The notes under the pieces: generated by a model
Database searches by the model: none
The model's input: the letters and a program-made list of their open reading frames with translations, nothing else
What the model was told of the DNA's origin: nothing
Source: Bacillus sp. BA3
GTDB lineage: Bacteria; Bacillota; Bacilli; Bacillales; DSM-1321
NCBI GenBank assembly: GCA_002835675.1
Contig: PIZR01000005.1
Span: forward strand, 62,001-126,000
Length of the DNA: 64,000 bases
Direction: 5' to 3'
In this document: positions 36,548-48,511 of the stretch, piece after piece
How positions within the stretch are numbered: position 1 is the first letter of the stretch
Layout: each line of letters opens with the position of its first letter
Position numbers and translations under genes: made by a program

Positions 36548-36945
36548 GAAGTAGTTATAGAGAAATAGCCTGCATCGACATTTTTTAATTCCCTTAAGTA
36601 GTCCTACGAAAACCATTCTTTTCTTTTACATCTGCAATTACACGCAATATTGTTTCTTTGCGTTTCGCATATATAGATTTTACATCGACATAATGATCTT
36701 TACTTTCTGTACACTGTGATAAAAGTGAACAAGTCGTACAAATGGGTTTGGATGATTTATACTCTCTATTTTGGTTTATTTCTTCTTGAAGGCGTACTGA
36801 TAGGCTCGTGTTTCCGGCACTGGCTTTCCACAGTGTGGAATCAACAAATACATGCTTCTTATCAGTTTACTTTCGAAAGCTTTCCATTAAGATGCGATAG
36901 AAAATCTATTCAAGCATCCTTATCACCACAAGTTTTAATACTCCT
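36548..36945 (-). pseudogene. Decayed IS1182-family transposase, larger fragment
   Basis: On the minus strand the sequence encodes, with frameshifts and stops, KHVFVDSTLWKASAGNTS, then CTTCSLLSQCTESKDHYV (the cysteine box of IS1182 transposases), then RKETILRVIADVKEKNGF and RRTT. This is the middle and C-terminal part of an IS1182 transposase with internal deletions. The plus-strand frame at 36716-36952 is its shadow. It lies in a 739-base gap between ktrC and rnjA and adjoins a dispersed repeat at 36961. Confidence 0.75.
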
Positions 36946-36960
36946 TTTATAAAATAAAAA

Positions 36961-37125
36961 AGACTGTAGGCAAAAAGAGTTCTATCTACTGTTAAAACAA
37001 AGTTGATTGGTGCGAGTGTTCTCTAGACTCCTACGGAGTACCGCGGCCAAGGGGAGACCCCACAGGCGCCGAGGAGGCTCCCGGAAGCACGCGGAAAGCG
37101 AGTGCCTGTAGTGGAATTCAACGTT
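36961..37125 (+). repeat. Dispersed GC-rich repeat, second long copy
   Basis: Starts AGACTGTAGGCAAA, continues GAGTTCTATCT, AAACAAAGTTGATTGG, ACTCCTACGG, GGGGAGACCCCACAGGCGCC, GAGGAGGCTCCCGG and GCGGAAAGCGAGTGCCTG. It has the same order of blocks as 25093-25265, with a substituted middle. Confidence 0.8.
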
Positions 37126-37143
37126 CGATATTTACACAGCTAA

Positions 37144-37178
37144 ACAAAAAAAGCCCAGCCAAATGATGGCTGGGCTTC
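37144..37178 (-). terminator. Intrinsic terminator of rpoY-rnjA
   Basis: AAGCCCAGCCA / TGGCTGGGCTT, T-tract on the minus strand, a few bases after the rnjA stop. Confidence 0.9.
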
Positions 37179-37184
37179 TATTAT

Positions 37185-38855
37185 TTATTGCACTTCCATG
37201 ATGATTGGTAGGATCATCGGACGGCGTTTAGTTTTTTCATATAGGAATGGAGATAGAGTGTCTGTAATTTCATTTTTGATTTCAGACCATTGTGTAGTTT
37301 TGCGATCCATCACCTTATTTAGATGCTTGGTGATCAAGGATTGAGCATCGCTGATCAGGTCTCCTGATTCTCTCATATAAACAAATCCGCGTGAAATGAT
37401 GTCAGGACCCGATGCGATTTTGAATTCCTTCATATTGATGCTGACAACAACGACGACAAGACCTTCCTCGGAAAGAATCCGACGATCTCGGAGAACGATA
37501 TTACCGATATCCCCGATGCCGCTTCCATCGATATAAACCGAACCTGAAGGGATTTTACCAGCGATTTGTGCTGTGTTTTCACTTAAGGAAAGAACTTCAC
37601 CATTATCCATGATAAAGCAATTTTCTTCCGGAACTCCGCAATCGACTGCATGGCGGGCATGAAGTTTTTGCATACGGTATTCACCATGGATTGGCATGAA
37701 GAATTTTGGTTTTATCAGGCGAAGCATTAGCTTTTGTTCCTGCTGTCCTCCATGCCCCGATGTATGAATGTCATTCAAAGGACCTGAAATGACGTCTGCT
37801 CCTGCACGATATAATTGATTGATCGTTCTGGAAACACTGATTGTGTTACCTGGGATAGGTGAAGAAGAAAATACGACAGTATCACCAGGGATGATTTGAA
37901 TTTGGCGGTGAGTGCCATTCGCTATGCGCGACAGCGCTGCCATTGGTTCACCTTGGCTGCCTGTACAAAGGATGGTTACTTTATTCGCAGGCATGCGATT
38001 CAATTGCTGTACATCAATAAATGTATCTTTAGGCGCTACGATATAACCAAGATCTTGTCCAATTGATATGGCTGAATCCATGCTCCGGCCAAAAACGGCT
38101 ATTTTACGTCCATTAGCCACGGCTGCTTCCACAACTTGCTGAAGGCGATGGATGTTCGATGCAAACGTTGCAAAAATGATCCGGCCGTCAACCTTACGGA
38201 AAATGTCTTGAATGGTATCGCCGACACGGCTTTCGGACATAGTAAAGTTCTGCACTTCACTATTTGTGCTATCCGAGAGTAAGCACAATACGCCTTCTTT
38301 ACCGATTTCCGCCATCTTGGTCAGGTTAGCAGGCTCGCCCACTGGTGTGAAGTCAAATTTAAAATCACCAGTATGGACAATTTGTCCAGGTGGCGTTTTA
38401 ACGACGATCCCATAAGAATCAGGGATACTGTGAGTTGTGCGGAAGAAAGAAACGGACGTCTTCCGGAACTTGATCACTTCATCTTCACTGATTTCAATCA
38501 TGGTTGTCTGACGTAAAAGGCCGTGTTCCTCCAATTTATTACGAAGCAGTCCAAGTGCCAGCTTCCCGCCGTATACAGGGACATTCACTTTTCTAAGTAA
38601 ATAAGGAATCCCGCCAATATGGTCTTCATGACCATGGGTAATGAAAACACCTTTAATTTTATCTACATTTTTCTCTAAATAGCTGTAATCTGGAATCACA
38701 TAGTCAATACCGAGAAGTTCATCTTCAGGAAATTTAATTCCAGCATCAATGATGATGATTTCATCTTGAAACTGAACAGCATATGTGTTCTTACCGATTT
38801 CGCCTAAACCGCCCAGGGCGAATACAGCTGTTTGATCGTTTTTTACAAATTTCAT
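37185..38855 (-). CDS. rnjA: Ribonuclease J1
   Basis: A 556-residue beta-CASP metallo-beta-lactamase nuclease with both 5-prime exonuclease and endonuclease activity in RNA turnover. The metal motif is [15 protein letters not shown]; later ligands are in [10 protein letters not shown] and [11 protein letters not shown]; the C-terminal domain (about 460-556) is present. It begins three bases after rpoY, with ATG 38855. Full family length. In B. subtilis it is essential or nearly so and works with RNase Y. Confidence 0.96.
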   Translation of the reverse strand: MKFVKNDQTAVFALGGLGEIGKNTYAVQFQDEIIIIDAGIKFPEDELLGIDYVIPDYSYLEKNVDKIKGVFITHGHEDHIGGIPYLLRKVNVPVYGGKLALGLLRNKLEEHGLLRQTTMIEISEDEVIKFRKTSVSFFRTTHSIPDSYGIVVKTPPGQIVHTGDFKFDFTPVGEPANLTKMAEIGKEGVLCLLSDSTNSEVQNFTMSESRVGDTIQDIFRKVDGRIIFATFASNIHRLQQVVEAAVANGRKIAVFGRSMDSAISIGQDLGYIVAPKDTFIDVQQLNRMPANKVTILCTGSQGEPMAALSRIANGTHRQIQIIPGDTVVFSSSPIPGNTISVSRTINQLYRAGADVISGPLNDIHTSGHGGQQEQKLMLRLIKPKFFMPIHGEYRMQKLHARHAVDCGVPEENCFIMDNGEVLSLSENTAQIAGKIPSGSVYIDGSGIGDIGNIVLRDRRILSEEGLVVVVVSINMKEFKIASGPDIISRGFVYMRESGDLISDAQSLITKHLNKVMDRKTTQWSEIKNEITDTLSPFLYEKTKRRPMILPIIMEVQ

Positions 38856-38858
38856 AAA

Positions 38859-39068
38859 TTATAGCTCCAATACTTTGTAATCTTCATTTTGTTTTTCATA
38901 TTCTAAATATGCTCCGGTTACGGGTAGTACGATTTCTACGTTATAAGGTTCTTTTTTTAGTTTTAAACGGACGTCACGAACGGATTCACCTTCGACAAAC
39001 ATTGTTTTAGTATTCTCCCTGATGGGAACCTCTGATATGGTTACTTGATAGTATACCTTAAAAACCAT
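38859..39068 (-). CDS. rpoY: RNA polymerase epsilon subunit RpoY
   Basis: A 69-residue protein (formerly YkzG) that binds RNA polymerase. Sequence MVFKVYYQVTISEVPIREN and LKKEPYNVEIVLPVTGAYLE match the family. It is the first gene of the rpoY-rnjA operon, as in B. subtilis. GGAGAG precedes ATG 39068, and a TATAAT box on the minus strand lies near 39105-39110. Confidence 0.93.
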   Translation of the reverse strand: MVFKVYYQVTISEVPIRENTKTMFVEGESVRDVRLKLKKEPYNVEIVLPVTGAYLEYEKQNEDYKVLEL

Positions 39069-39483
39069 TTTAATCTCTCCTCACTTGTTTGCATTGCTTT
39101 TTTCATTATATATAAAAACAACAATTTTTTCATGTTTTTCAACATCATGTAAAAATAAACCCAGCTCCGCCATAAAAACGGAAGGGGTTTGATGAATTAA
39201 ATATACCAATGTCTAAAAGTATATAAAAAAATAGATGGCAGATTTGGTATCAACCCGATTGTAGCTTCCTCTATCTTATATCCTATCCGTTTTTGCCATG
39301 TGTAAAACTTAAATCATCTGATCTTTTTTTCGCAAACGATTTCTTTCTAAATTAATATAGTATCACTGTGTACAGCGTTTCATGAAAAGACAACGACCCA
39401 TATTTTGATTGAAATATGTATTCACCTGACCATATAAAAGCCAAGAAAGAATGCTTAACAAGAACTTTACAACAAGGAAGAAG

Positions 39484-39513
39484 CCCTCCGCAAGTTTTTG
39501 AAGGGCTGTCCGA
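39484..39513 (-). terminator. Candidate terminator of the small basic peptide gene
   Basis: On the minus strand AGCCCTT, loop, then AGGGCTT followed by CTTCCTTG; a short stem located about 50 bases after the peptide stop. Confidence 0.45.
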
Positions 39514-39560
39514 AAAAAATTCGCATATGGATGACGGCCAAGGCAGGAATGAGTGGCAAA

Positions 39561-39632
39561 TCATGCGATAGATTTTTTTCTTAAAAGATCATTCCACTGT
39601 TTAACAAGCTTTTTACGAAGCTTTTTTAACAT
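39561..39632 (-). CDS. Possible 23-residue basic peptide
   Basis: The frame ATG 39632 to TGA 39561 encodes MLKKLRKKLVKQWNDLLRKK plus three residues. It has nine Lys/Arg residues against one Asp, and Leu/Val/Trp spaced as in an amphipathic helix. AAGGGAG lies about ten bases upstream and TATACAAT sits before that. A hairpin follows. It is too short for automatic calling. Function unknown: it could be a membrane-active or regulatory peptide. Confidence 0.45.
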   Translation of the reverse strand: MLKKLRKKLVKQWNDLLRKKSIA

Positions 39633-39951
39633 GGCGATCACGCTCCCTTAGTTATTATTGTATAGGATTATTCAATAATGTAAATACGTCTTTACAGGTA
39701 CTTGGCCCATTTTTGAAAAAAAAGGCTCATTCAAACAAGCAACTGGGATTTTAGAGGCAAGAAGGGTGGGAGAAGTGTAATCTGGAAAGCCTTAGCTGGT
39801 TTCTAATTAAGAATAGTATATGCCCATTCCTGAATAAAAAACGTAACTTTGAGTTGGATACGGTAGAGTTACTTGACTTATCTTGATGACAATTATTAAA
39901 TGGGTACATATTAAAAAAGGAAAAAATGAATGAATTGGAAGTGAATCGTTA

Positions 39952-40719
39952 GTGAAAATCGTATTCTTTGATATTGACGGAACATTGCTTGATCATGAAA
40001 AAAAGTTACCTGCTTCAACAAAAAAAGCCATAAAGCAACTGCAGGATAGCGGGGTTTTTGTAGCGATTGCCACAGGAAGGGCTCCCTTCATGTTCGAGTC
40101 CTTAAGGGAAGAGCTTGGCATCGATACATTCGTAAGTTTCAATGGACAATATGTTGTTTTTGAAGGGAAAGTCGTTTATAAAAACCCTTTGAGCATACCT
40201 GAAATAAAACGGCTCCACGAACATGCTGAAAAAAATGAAATCCCGATCGTTTTCATGAATGAGGAGACAATGAAATCGAGTGTTCCTCATCATAGCCGAA
40301 TTGAAGAGGCATTAAGCAGCCTGAAGTTTCCCCATCCTGAACATGTGGCAGATTTTTATGAGGACCATGATATATACCAAGCGTTATTATTCTGCTCGGA
40401 AGATGAAGAAGGGAACTTTGTTGGGAATTATGATGACTTTCACTTCATTAGATGGCATGAGTATTCGACGGATGTACTTCCATTCGGGGGTTCGAAAGCT
40501 GAAGGCATTAAAATATTAATGGAAAAAGTCGGGTTTGCTCTGGAGGATGTTTACGCTTTTGGAGATGGCTTAAATGATATAGAGATGTTAAAAGTAGCGG
40601 GATATGGCGTGGCAATGGGGAATGCCGGTCAACTTGTGAAGCAAGAGGCCGACTTTGTAACGAAGGATGTCGATGATGATGGCATACTTTTTGGTTTGAA
40701 GGAGCTTGAATTGATATAA
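39952..40719 (+). CDS. ykrA: Cof-type HAD phosphatase YkrA
   Basis: A 255-residue haloacid-dehalogenase phosphatase of the Cof/IIB class. Motif I FFDIDGTLLD with both catalytic Asp, motif II ATGRAP, motif III Lys in GGSKAEGIK, motif IV FGDGLNDIEML. Probably hydrolyses sugar phosphates or similar. Starts with GTG 39952; the RBS is weak. Convergent with def, as in B. subtilis ykrA-ykrB. Confidence 0.88.
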   Translation: MKIVFFDIDGTLLDHEKKLPASTKKAIKQLQDSGVFVAIATGRAPFMFESLREELGIDTFVSFNGQYVVFEGKVVYKNPLSIPEIKRLHEHAEKNEIPIVFMNEETMKSSVPHHSRIEEALSSLKFPHPEHVADFYEDHDIYQALLFCSEDEEGNFVGNYDDFHFIRWHEYSTDVLPFGGSKAEGIKILMEKVGFALEDVYAFGDGLNDIEMLKVAGYGVAMGNAGQLVKQEADFVTKDVDDDGILFGLKELELI

Positions 40720-40726
40720 AAAAAAC

Positions 40727-40758
40727 AAAACCCCCGTCCACCAACAGGCGGGGGTTTT
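40727..40758. terminator. Bidirectional terminator
   Basis: AAAACCCCCG / CGGGGGTTTT with a 12-base loop, between convergent ykrA and def. Confidence 0.9.
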
Positions 40759-40768
40759 GCTTATTACG

Positions 40769-41323
40769 TTACCTTTCCACCGCAATGGAATTTTCCGGAA
40801 TGGCATAAGGGTCTTCCGGGTTGATATGATCATAGAACATGATTCCATTAAGGTGGTCGATTTCATGTTGAAAACAAATTGCTGCGATGCCTTTCAGGCG
40901 GAGTTGAACCGATTTTCCTTCCAGGTCCGTACCCACAACAGTTATTCGAGCATAACGTGGCACGTAGCCAGAAACGGGACGATTTACGGAAAGGCAGCCT
41001 TCTCCGGATGTCAAGTATGCTTTTTCCACTGAATGGCTAATGAGTTTAGGGTTGAAAAGTGCATAGCTATACAGTTGATCATCTTTTTCTTTCAAATGTA
41101 CTGCAATCATCCTTTTTGAAACATTCACTTGAGGTGCAGCCAGGCCAATTCCTGCCCTTAACCCATATATAGCAGCAATATCGGGCTTCTGGCTGTTTTG
41201 GACATATTCCATCAGGCTGGCTAAAAGTTGTTTATCTTCAAATGATGCCGGAAGCGGAACCTCTACCGCGACTTGCCTTAAGATTGGGTCGTCTTCATTA
41301 ACAAAATCATCCATGGTTAGCAT
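40769..41323 (-). CDS. def: Peptide deformylase
   Basis: A 184-residue metalloenzyme that removes the formyl group from new proteins. All three motifs are intact: GIGLAAPQV, EGCLSV and QHEIDHLNGIMF. The insertion lengths match type II deformylases such as B. subtilis YkrB/DefB. ATG 41323 follows GGGTGAGAG. Confidence 0.95.
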   Translation of the reverse strand: MLTMDDFVNEDDPILRQVAVEVPLPASFEDKQLLASLMEYVQNSQKPDIAAIYGLRAGIGLAAPQVNVSKRMIAVHLKEKDDQLYSYALFNPKLISHSVEKAYLTSGEGCLSVNRPVSGYVPRYARITVVGTDLEGKSVQLRLKGIAAICFQHEIDHLNGIMFYDHINPEDPYAIPENSIAVER

Positions 41324-41562
41324 AATCTCTCACCCCATAAAAATTCTAATAATATGTATAGGGTTATTTTAACAAAAAAAATGCTGAAAGTTAATGGATG
41401 GCCTAATTAAAGAAAAATGGAAGGAATGGAATCAAATCGATTAATTCCTATTCCAACCATTATTTTATTGCCTGTTGAGGTCTATTTAAAAAAATAAATC
41501 ATTTTTTGTGAATCAGGGTAAATAGTTAACATTTTCGGGTAAAGGTAATAGTAATTACCTGC

Positions 41563-41718
41563 TTAGCATAAACACGCGCCGACAATGATTAGCAGAATGA
41601 ACAGGACAATGATTATTGCGAAGCCGCTTCCAAAGCCGCAGCCTCCACCATCACCATAACCATAGCTGGGTGCAACGGAAACCGGATAACAACATTCCTG
41701 GTTGGAACCTCCATACAT
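41563..41718 (-). CDS. YjcZ-family sporulation peptide
   Basis: A 51-residue protein: MYGGSNQECCYPVSVAPSYG, a Gly/Cys segment GDGGGCGFGSGFA, then a C-terminal membrane helix IIIVLFILLIIVGACLC. This is the YjcZ pattern of small spore membrane proteins in Bacillus. ATG 41718 with GGAGGT upstream is chosen over the longer frame. Function unknown. Confidence 0.8.
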   Translation of the reverse strand: MYGGSNQECCYPVSVAPSYGYGDGGGCGFGSGFAIIIVLFILLIIVGACLC

Positions 41719-41932
41719 AATTTCATACCTCCGTTTTTGTATTATTAAAATGCTGACCACTCTGATTTGAAACGGTCCCTACAGCCTATGCAGTATGGTT
41801 TAAAGGGTGTAGGCTAGCGCCCAGTAATGAAAAAAACCTGTTCGGAATATTATTGTAACAAGTGTCAGCGGCTTATAAGGGAATTTAGGGAAATATGAAT
41901 CTTCGAAGAATTATCAGAAGGAGCTGTCTATT

Positions 41933-42592
41933 TTGAATCGTTTTGGCCCATATGTTATTTTACTTCTTGCTTTAGTGGTTTTGACTGGTTGTTTCAATGG
42001 TTCGCCGGAAGAAAGAATCCACAAAATCCTAGAGAAAACTGCAGAAAAGGAAAGTGATTTCACCGAGAATCAAGAGCCTCTTAATGATTTGGAGAAAAAA
42101 GAAAAAGAAAAATATGAGAAAATCATTAAACTTGGATTGGATGATTATGAACAGATCGTCGAGCTATCAGATGAAGCAACCAAGAATATCGACCAAAGGG
42201 AAGAAATAATTGAAAAGGAACAAAGCAGTATGCAATCCTCAAAAGAACAATTCAATCAGATTGACGAACAAATCGGGAAAATAGATGATGAAAAGATAAA
42301 AAAAGAAGCTACTGAAATGAAAAAGGTCATGAGTGAGCGCTATAGCACCTACGATAATTTATATGATGCCTATCAACAAAGTCTGGCTTATGATCGTGAA
42401 TTATATGAACTGTTTAAAAAAGAGGATTTGAAAATGGATGAATTACAAGTGCAAATCGAGAAAATCAATACTTCTTATACAAAAGTTTTGAAAGCGAATG
42501 AGGAATTTAATGCATTAACGGAAAAATCAAATCAAAAAAAAGAAAGTTTTTATGATAGTTCCGGCATAGAAATGGCTGATTCAACAAAATAA
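41933..42592 (+). CDS. ykyA: YkyA putative lipoprotein
   Basis: A 219-residue protein with lipoprotein signal (VVLTGC), then an almost entirely coiled-coil, Glu/Lys-rich mature domain. It corresponds to B. subtilis YkyA just upstream of pdhA. Likely anchored outside the membrane. Starts with TTG 41933 after AAGGAGCTG. Function unknown; its position upstream of pdhABCD is conserved. Confidence 0.85.
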   Translation: MNRFGPYVILLLALVVLTGCFNGSPEERIHKILEKTAEKESDFTENQEPLNDLEKKEKEKYEKIIKLGLDDYEQIVELSDEATKNIDQREEIIEKEQSSMQSSKEQFNQIDEQIGKIDDEKIKKEATEMKKVMSERYSTYDNLYDAYQQSLAYDRELYELFKKEDLKMDELQVQIEKINTSYTKVLKANEEFNALTEKSNQKKESFYDSSGIEMADSTK

Positions 42593-42603
42593 TATAAATA
42601 ATG

Positions 42604-42640
42604 ATGGGCTGTGATCCTCAATCACAGCCCATATTTTATT
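42604..42640 (+). terminator. Intrinsic terminator of ykyA
   Basis: ATGGGCTGTGAT / ATCACAGCCCAT with 5-base loop and T-rich tail. Confidence 0.85.
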
Positions 42641-44352
<1,712 letters not shown>

Positions 44353-44355
44353 GCC

Positions 44356-45333
44356 ATGGCTCAATTGACGATGATTCAAGCAATTACAGAAGCATTACGT
44401 ACAGAACTTAAAAATGACGAGAATGTACTCGTTTTTGGGGAAGATGTTGGTCTTAATGGAGGGGTTTTCCGTGCAACGGAAAATCTTCAAAAAGAATTCG
44501 GTGAAGATCGTGTATTCGATACACCTCTTGCTGAATCTGGAATCGGTGGATTAGCGGTCGGTCTTTCTTTACAAGGTTTCCGTCCTGTTCCTGAAATTCA
44601 ATTCTTCGGATTTGTATATGAAGTAATGGATTCCGTAAGCGGTCAGCTTGCTCGTATGCGCTACCGTTCAGGCGGACGTTACAGTGCACCTGTTACAATT
44701 CGCTCACCTTTTGGAGGAGGAGTGCATACACCGGAAATGCATGCTGATAGCTTAGAAGGTTTAATGGCTCAGCAACCAGGGTTAAAAGTAGTTATCCCTT
44801 CCACTCCTTACGATGCAAAAGGCTTATTGATTTCTGCGATTCGTGATAATGACCCTGTCATTTTCCTTGAGCACATGAAATTGTACCGCTCTTTCCGTCA
44901 GGAAGTTCCTGAAGAAGAATATACAATTCCATTAGGAAAAGCGGATGTGAAAAGAGAAGGAACGGATTTATCCATTATTACGTATGGTGCGATGGTGCAG
45001 GAATCCATCAAGGCAGCTGAGGAATTGGCTAAGGATGGTCATTCCGTCGAAGTGGTCGACTTACGTACTGTATCTCCATTGGATATCGATACAATCATTG
45101 CTTCTGTAGAAAAAACAGGACGCGCTATCGTTGTTCAAGAAGCACAAAAGCAAGCTGGTATAGCAGCGAATGTTGTAGCGGAAATTAACGAACGTGCCAT
45201 TTTGAGCTTGGATGCTCCAGTACTGCGAGTGGCGGCAGCTGATACGGTATTCCCGTTTTCACAAGCTGAAACAGTATGGCTCCCTAATTATAAAGACATT
45301 ATTGAAACGGCGACTAAAGTCTTGAAGTTTTAA
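44356..45333 (+). CDS. pdhB: Pyruvate dehydrogenase E1 beta
   Basis: A 325-residue beta subunit of E1 forming the alpha2beta2 tetramer with PdhA. The catalytic Glu of ThDP activation is in [11 protein letters not shown], and [18 protein letters not shown] and [19 protein letters not shown] are family motifs. AAGGAG lies seven bases before ATG 44356. Confidence 0.97.
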   Translation: MAQLTMIQAITEALRTELKNDENVLVFGEDVGLNGGVFRATENLQKEFGEDRVFDTPLAESGIGGLAVGLSLQGFRPVPEIQFFGFVYEVMDSVSGQLARMRYRSGGRYSAPVTIRSPFGGGVHTPEMHADSLEGLMAQQPGLKVVIPSTPYDAKGLLISAIRDNDPVIFLEHMKLYRSFRQEVPEEEYTIPLGKADVKREGTDLSIITYGAMVQESIKAAEELAKDGHSVEVVDLRTVSPLDIDTIIASVEKTGRAIVVQEAQKQAGIAANVVAEINERAILSLDAPVLRVAAADTVFPFSQAETVWLPNYKDIIETATKVLKF

Positions 45334-45377
45334 CAATCTTAAGTAATGGAATGAATGTCCTGCTTGGGAAAGTAGTT

Positions 45378-45397
45378 TTGCATTAACGGTAATGCAA
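45378..45397 (+). promoter_or_regulatory. Inverted repeat in the pdhB-pdhC gap
   Basis: TTGCATTA acgg TAATGCAA in the 120-base spacer. B. subtilis has an internal promoter before pdhC; this element could be an operator or processing hairpin. No clear -35/-10 pair was found. Confidence 0.4.
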
Positions 45398-45453
45398 GAT
45401 AAAGGACTTTATTCAAAGCACTAAGTATGATTTAATATAGGAGGTTGAACTCA

Positions 45454-46812
45454 GTGGCATTCCAATTTAGACTCCCTGATATCGGAGAAGGTATACACGA
45501 AGGTGAAATAGTGAAATGGTTTGTAAAACCAGGAGATAAGATTCAAGAGGATGACGTGCTTTGCGAGGTTCAAAACGATAAGGCCGTCGTTGAAATCCCA
45601 TCACCGGTGGAAGGTACCGTTGAAGAAATCCTTGTACAAGAAGGAACGGTTGCCGTTGTTGGCGATGTACTTGTAACATTCGATGCTCCAGGTTATGAAA
45701 ATCTTCAGTTTAAAGGGGATCATGGAGAAGAAGCGAAGGCAGAAGGCGAGAAGAATACGGAGGCCCAGGTTCAAGCAACTGCTGAAGCTGGACAGGAAGT
45801 CAAGAAAGAGGCTGCTCCGGTTCAAGAAAATAGCGGAGTAACGGGCGCAGGAGCACAACCACAGGTTGAGGCAGATCCTTCACGACGTATTATCGCCATG
45901 CCTTCTGTCAGGAAATATGCACGCGAACAAGGGGTAAACATTCGCGAGATCTCTGGTTCTGGGGATAACGGCCGCATCATGAAAGAAGACATAGATGCTT
46001 TCAAAAACGGCAAAACAGCTCCACAGCAACCAGCAGCTCAAAGTGAAGCTTCACAACAAAATGATACGGAAACAACCGAAAAACAAAAAGTTTCAATTCC
46101 AGAAGGGCAATATCCTGAAACTCGCGAGAAAATGAGCGGTATGAGAAAAGCGATCGCAAAAGCAATGGTTAAATCCAAGCAGACAGCTCCGCATGTAACA
46201 TTAATGGATGAAGTCGATGTGACGCTATTGGTTGCTCACCGTAAGAAATTCAAGGAAATTGCTGCAGAAAAAGGAATCAAGCTTACATTCCTACCTTATG
46301 TTGTTAAAGCGTTAACAAGTGCATTACGTGAATTCCCTATGCTTAACACATCATTTGATGATGAAGCTAGTGAGATTATCCATAAACACTATTACAATAT
46401 CGGAATTGCGGCAGACACAGATAAAGGACTGCTCGTTCCAGTTGTAAAAGATGCAGATCGTAAATCAACTTTTGCTATTTCACAAGAAATTAACGAATTA
46501 GCGACAAAAGCCCGTGACGGCAAATTGGCTCCTAACGAAATGAAAGGTGCTTCTTGCTCCATTACGAATATCGGTTCCGCAGGCGGTCAATGGTTCACAC
46601 CTGTAATCAATCATCCAGAAGTTGCCATTCTAGGGATTGGACGCATTGCCGAAAAAGCAATTGTACGCGACGGGGAAATTATCGCCGCTCCAGTTCTGGC
46701 ATTATCACTGAGCTTTGATCACCGCATGATTGATGGAGCAACAGCTCAACATGCATTGAATCATATCAAAAAGTTATTGAACGACCCAGAATTATTGTTA
46801 ATGGAGGCGTAA
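45454..46812 (+). CDS. pdhC: Dihydrolipoyl acetyltransferase E2
   Basis: A 452-residue core subunit. One lipoyl domain (about 1-80; lipoyl Lys in [14 protein letters not shown]), an Ala/Glu/Gln-rich linker, the E1/E3-binding domain (about 145-185, starting [13 protein letters not shown]), a second Gln/Thr linker and the catalytic domain with [13 protein letters not shown]. Start GTG 45454 has ATAGGAGG upstream. It forms the 60-mer core of the complex. Confidence 0.97.
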   Translation: MAFQFRLPDIGEGIHEGEIVKWFVKPGDKIQEDDVLCEVQNDKAVVEIPSPVEGTVEEILVQEGTVAVVGDVLVTFDAPGYENLQFKGDHGEEAKAEGEKNTEAQVQATAEAGQEVKKEAAPVQENSGVTGAGAQPQVEADPSRRIIAMPSVRKYAREQGVNIREISGSGDNGRIMKEDIDAFKNGKTAPQQPAAQSEASQQNDTETTEKQKVSIPEGQYPETREKMSGMRKAIAKAMVKSKQTAPHVTLMDEVDVTLLVAHRKKFKEIAAEKGIKLTFLPYVVKALTSALREFPMLNTSFDDEASEIIHKHYYNIGIAADTDKGLLVPVVKDADRKSTFAISQEINELATKARDGKLAPNEMKGASCSITNIGSAGGQWFTPVINHPEVAILGIGRIAEKAIVRDGEIIAAPVLALSLSFDHRMIDGATAQHALNHIKKLLNDPELLLMEA

Positions 46813-46815
46813 ACA

Positions 46816-48228
46816 ATGGTAGTAGGAGATTTTCCAATCGAAACAGATACTTTAGTAATCGGTTCAGGCCCAGGGGGATATGTTGCCGCAATTCGCGCAG
46901 CGCAGCTTGGACAGAAAGTAACGGTCGTTGAAAAAGGAACAATCGGCGGAGTTTGTTTGAATGTAGGCTGTATCCCATCGAAAGCTTTGATTTCGGCTGG
47001 ACACCGTTTCCATGAAGCTCAGCATTCAGAAGATATGGGTATCTTTGCAGAAAAGGTTACTGTTGATTTTTCTAAAGTACAAGCTTGGAAAGGTTCTGTT
47101 GTAAAAAAATTAACAGGCGGTGTAAGCAGCCTGTTAAAAGGTAATAATGTTGATGTTGTAACTGGCGAAGCTTATTTCGTTGATGAAAACAGCATCCGTG
47201 TTATGAATGAAGACTCAGCCCAAACATATACATTTAAAAACGCAATCATCGCCACTGGTTCATCGCCAATCGAGATTCCGTCATTTAAATATACGAAACG
47301 TGTACTTAATTCAACTGGCGCTCTTGCTTTGGAAGAAGTTCCAAGTTCGATCGTTGTAATCGGCGGAGGTTACATTGGAACTGAGCTAGGCGGAGCATTC
47401 GCTAGCTTTGGCACTAAAGTGACCATCCTTGAAGGTACGGAAGAAATCCTTTCTGCAGGCTTTGAAAAACAAATGGCAGCACTTGTTAAGCGTAACCTTA
47501 AAAACAAAGGTGCTGAAATTGTAACTAAAGCTAATGCTAAAGGCGTGGAAGAAACTGAAACAGGCGTTACAGTTACTTATGAAGTAAAAGGCGAAGAGAA
47601 AAAAGTTGAAGCCGATTACGTTTTAGTAACAGTTGGACGTCGTCCAAATACTGCAGAAATCGGCCTGGAACAAGTCGGAATCAAAATGACTGACCGCGGT
47701 TTGATCGAAACGGATAAACAATGCCGTACAAGCGTGAAAAACATTTACGCAATCGGTGATATCGTTTCTGGACCTCAGTTGGCTCATAAAGCTTCTTATG
47801 AAGGTAAAATTGCAGCTGAAGCCATTGCAGGACATTCATCTGAAATCGACTATCTTGCTATTCCGGCTGTTGTATTCTCTGAACCGGAACTTGCTTCTGT
47901 CGGTTACAATGAAAAAGAAGCGAAGGAAGCTGGAATCGAAGCGCTTGCTTCCAAATTCCCATTCGCTGCAAATGGACGTGCTCTTTCCTTAAATAATACG
48001 GACGGATTTGTGAAGCTTATCACTCGCAAAGAAGACGGATTGGTTATTGGAGCACAAATTGCAGGACCAAACGCTTCTGATATGATTGCAGAACTTGGTT
48101 TGGCTATCGAAGCAGGAATGACTGCCGAAGATATTGCAATGACAATCCATGCACATCCAACTTTAGGGGAAATCACAATGGAAGCTGCTGAAGTTGCCCT
48201 TGGAACTCCTATTCACATCATTAAATAA
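46816..48228 (+). CDS. pdhD: Dihydrolipoamide dehydrogenase E3
   Basis: A 470-residue flavoprotein that re-oxidises lipoamide. FAD motif [17 protein letters not shown], redox disulfide [16 protein letters not shown] motif [17 protein letters not shown], second FAD site [16 protein letters not shown], and the catalytic His-Glu near HAHPTLGE. Starts three bases after pdhC. Ends with a strong terminator. Confidence 0.97.
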   Translation: MVVGDFPIETDTLVIGSGPGGYVAAIRAAQLGQKVTVVEKGTIGGVCLNVGCIPSKALISAGHRFHEAQHSEDMGIFAEKVTVDFSKVQAWKGSVVKKLTGGVSSLLKGNNVDVVTGEAYFVDENSIRVMNEDSAQTYTFKNAIIATGSSPIEIPSFKYTKRVLNSTGALALEEVPSSIVVIGGGYIGTELGGAFASFGTKVTILEGTEEILSAGFEKQMAALVKRNLKNKGAEIVTKANAKGVEETETGVTVTYEVKGEEKKVEADYVLVTVGRRPNTAEIGLEQVGIKMTDRGLIETDKQCRTSVKNIYAIGDIVSGPQLAHKASYEGKIAAEAIAGHSSEIDYLAIPAVVFSEPELASVGYNEKEAKEAGIEALASKFPFAANGRALSLNNTDGFVKLITRKEDGLVIGAQIAGPNASDMIAELGLAIEAGMTAEDIAMTIHAHPTLGEITMEAAEVALGTPIHIIK

Positions 48229-48237
48229 TTGTTTTAT

Positions 48238-48272
48238 AAAAGCGTACTGCTAATGCAGTACGCTTTTTTTTG
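48238..48272 (+). terminator. Intrinsic terminator of pdhABCD
   Basis: AAAGCGTACTGC / GCAGTACGCTTT plus eight T. Confidence 0.93.
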
Positions 48273-48511
48273 TATTGATTTGATATACAAAAATGAAGGT
48301 TTACTGGCCATTCATGATTTTCTTCACACTTGTTAAATGAAAAGGACAAAAAGGGCATAAGCTATAAAAAGGACTTCTTACTTTTTTCCTTGAAAGGGTT
48401 TGAAAAAGTTAATAGAGGATAAAAAATAAGATGAGCGATTTGCTATACGAATATTTTTTGCCAATAAAAAGATCATGGCTGATATATTCATATTAAAATG
48501 AGGTGGATCAC

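Larger units (their letters stand above)
39069..39951. other. Intergenic region, 883 bases
   Basis: Contains the rpoY promoter area at its left end and a probable small peptide gene (39561-39632, minus) with hairpin 39484-39513. The open frame 39352-39564 on the minus strand has no RBS or family features. Bases 39650-39950 hold only AT-rich sequence and the ykrA promoter area. Confidence 0.55.

Noticed and set aside
36716-36952. Plus-strand frame resembling a small membrane protein
   Set aside because: Antisense to the transposase relic, no RBS.
39352-39564. Minus-strand frame of 70 codons
   Set aside because: No RBS, overlaps the hairpin of the more convincing 23-codon gene, and no family features.
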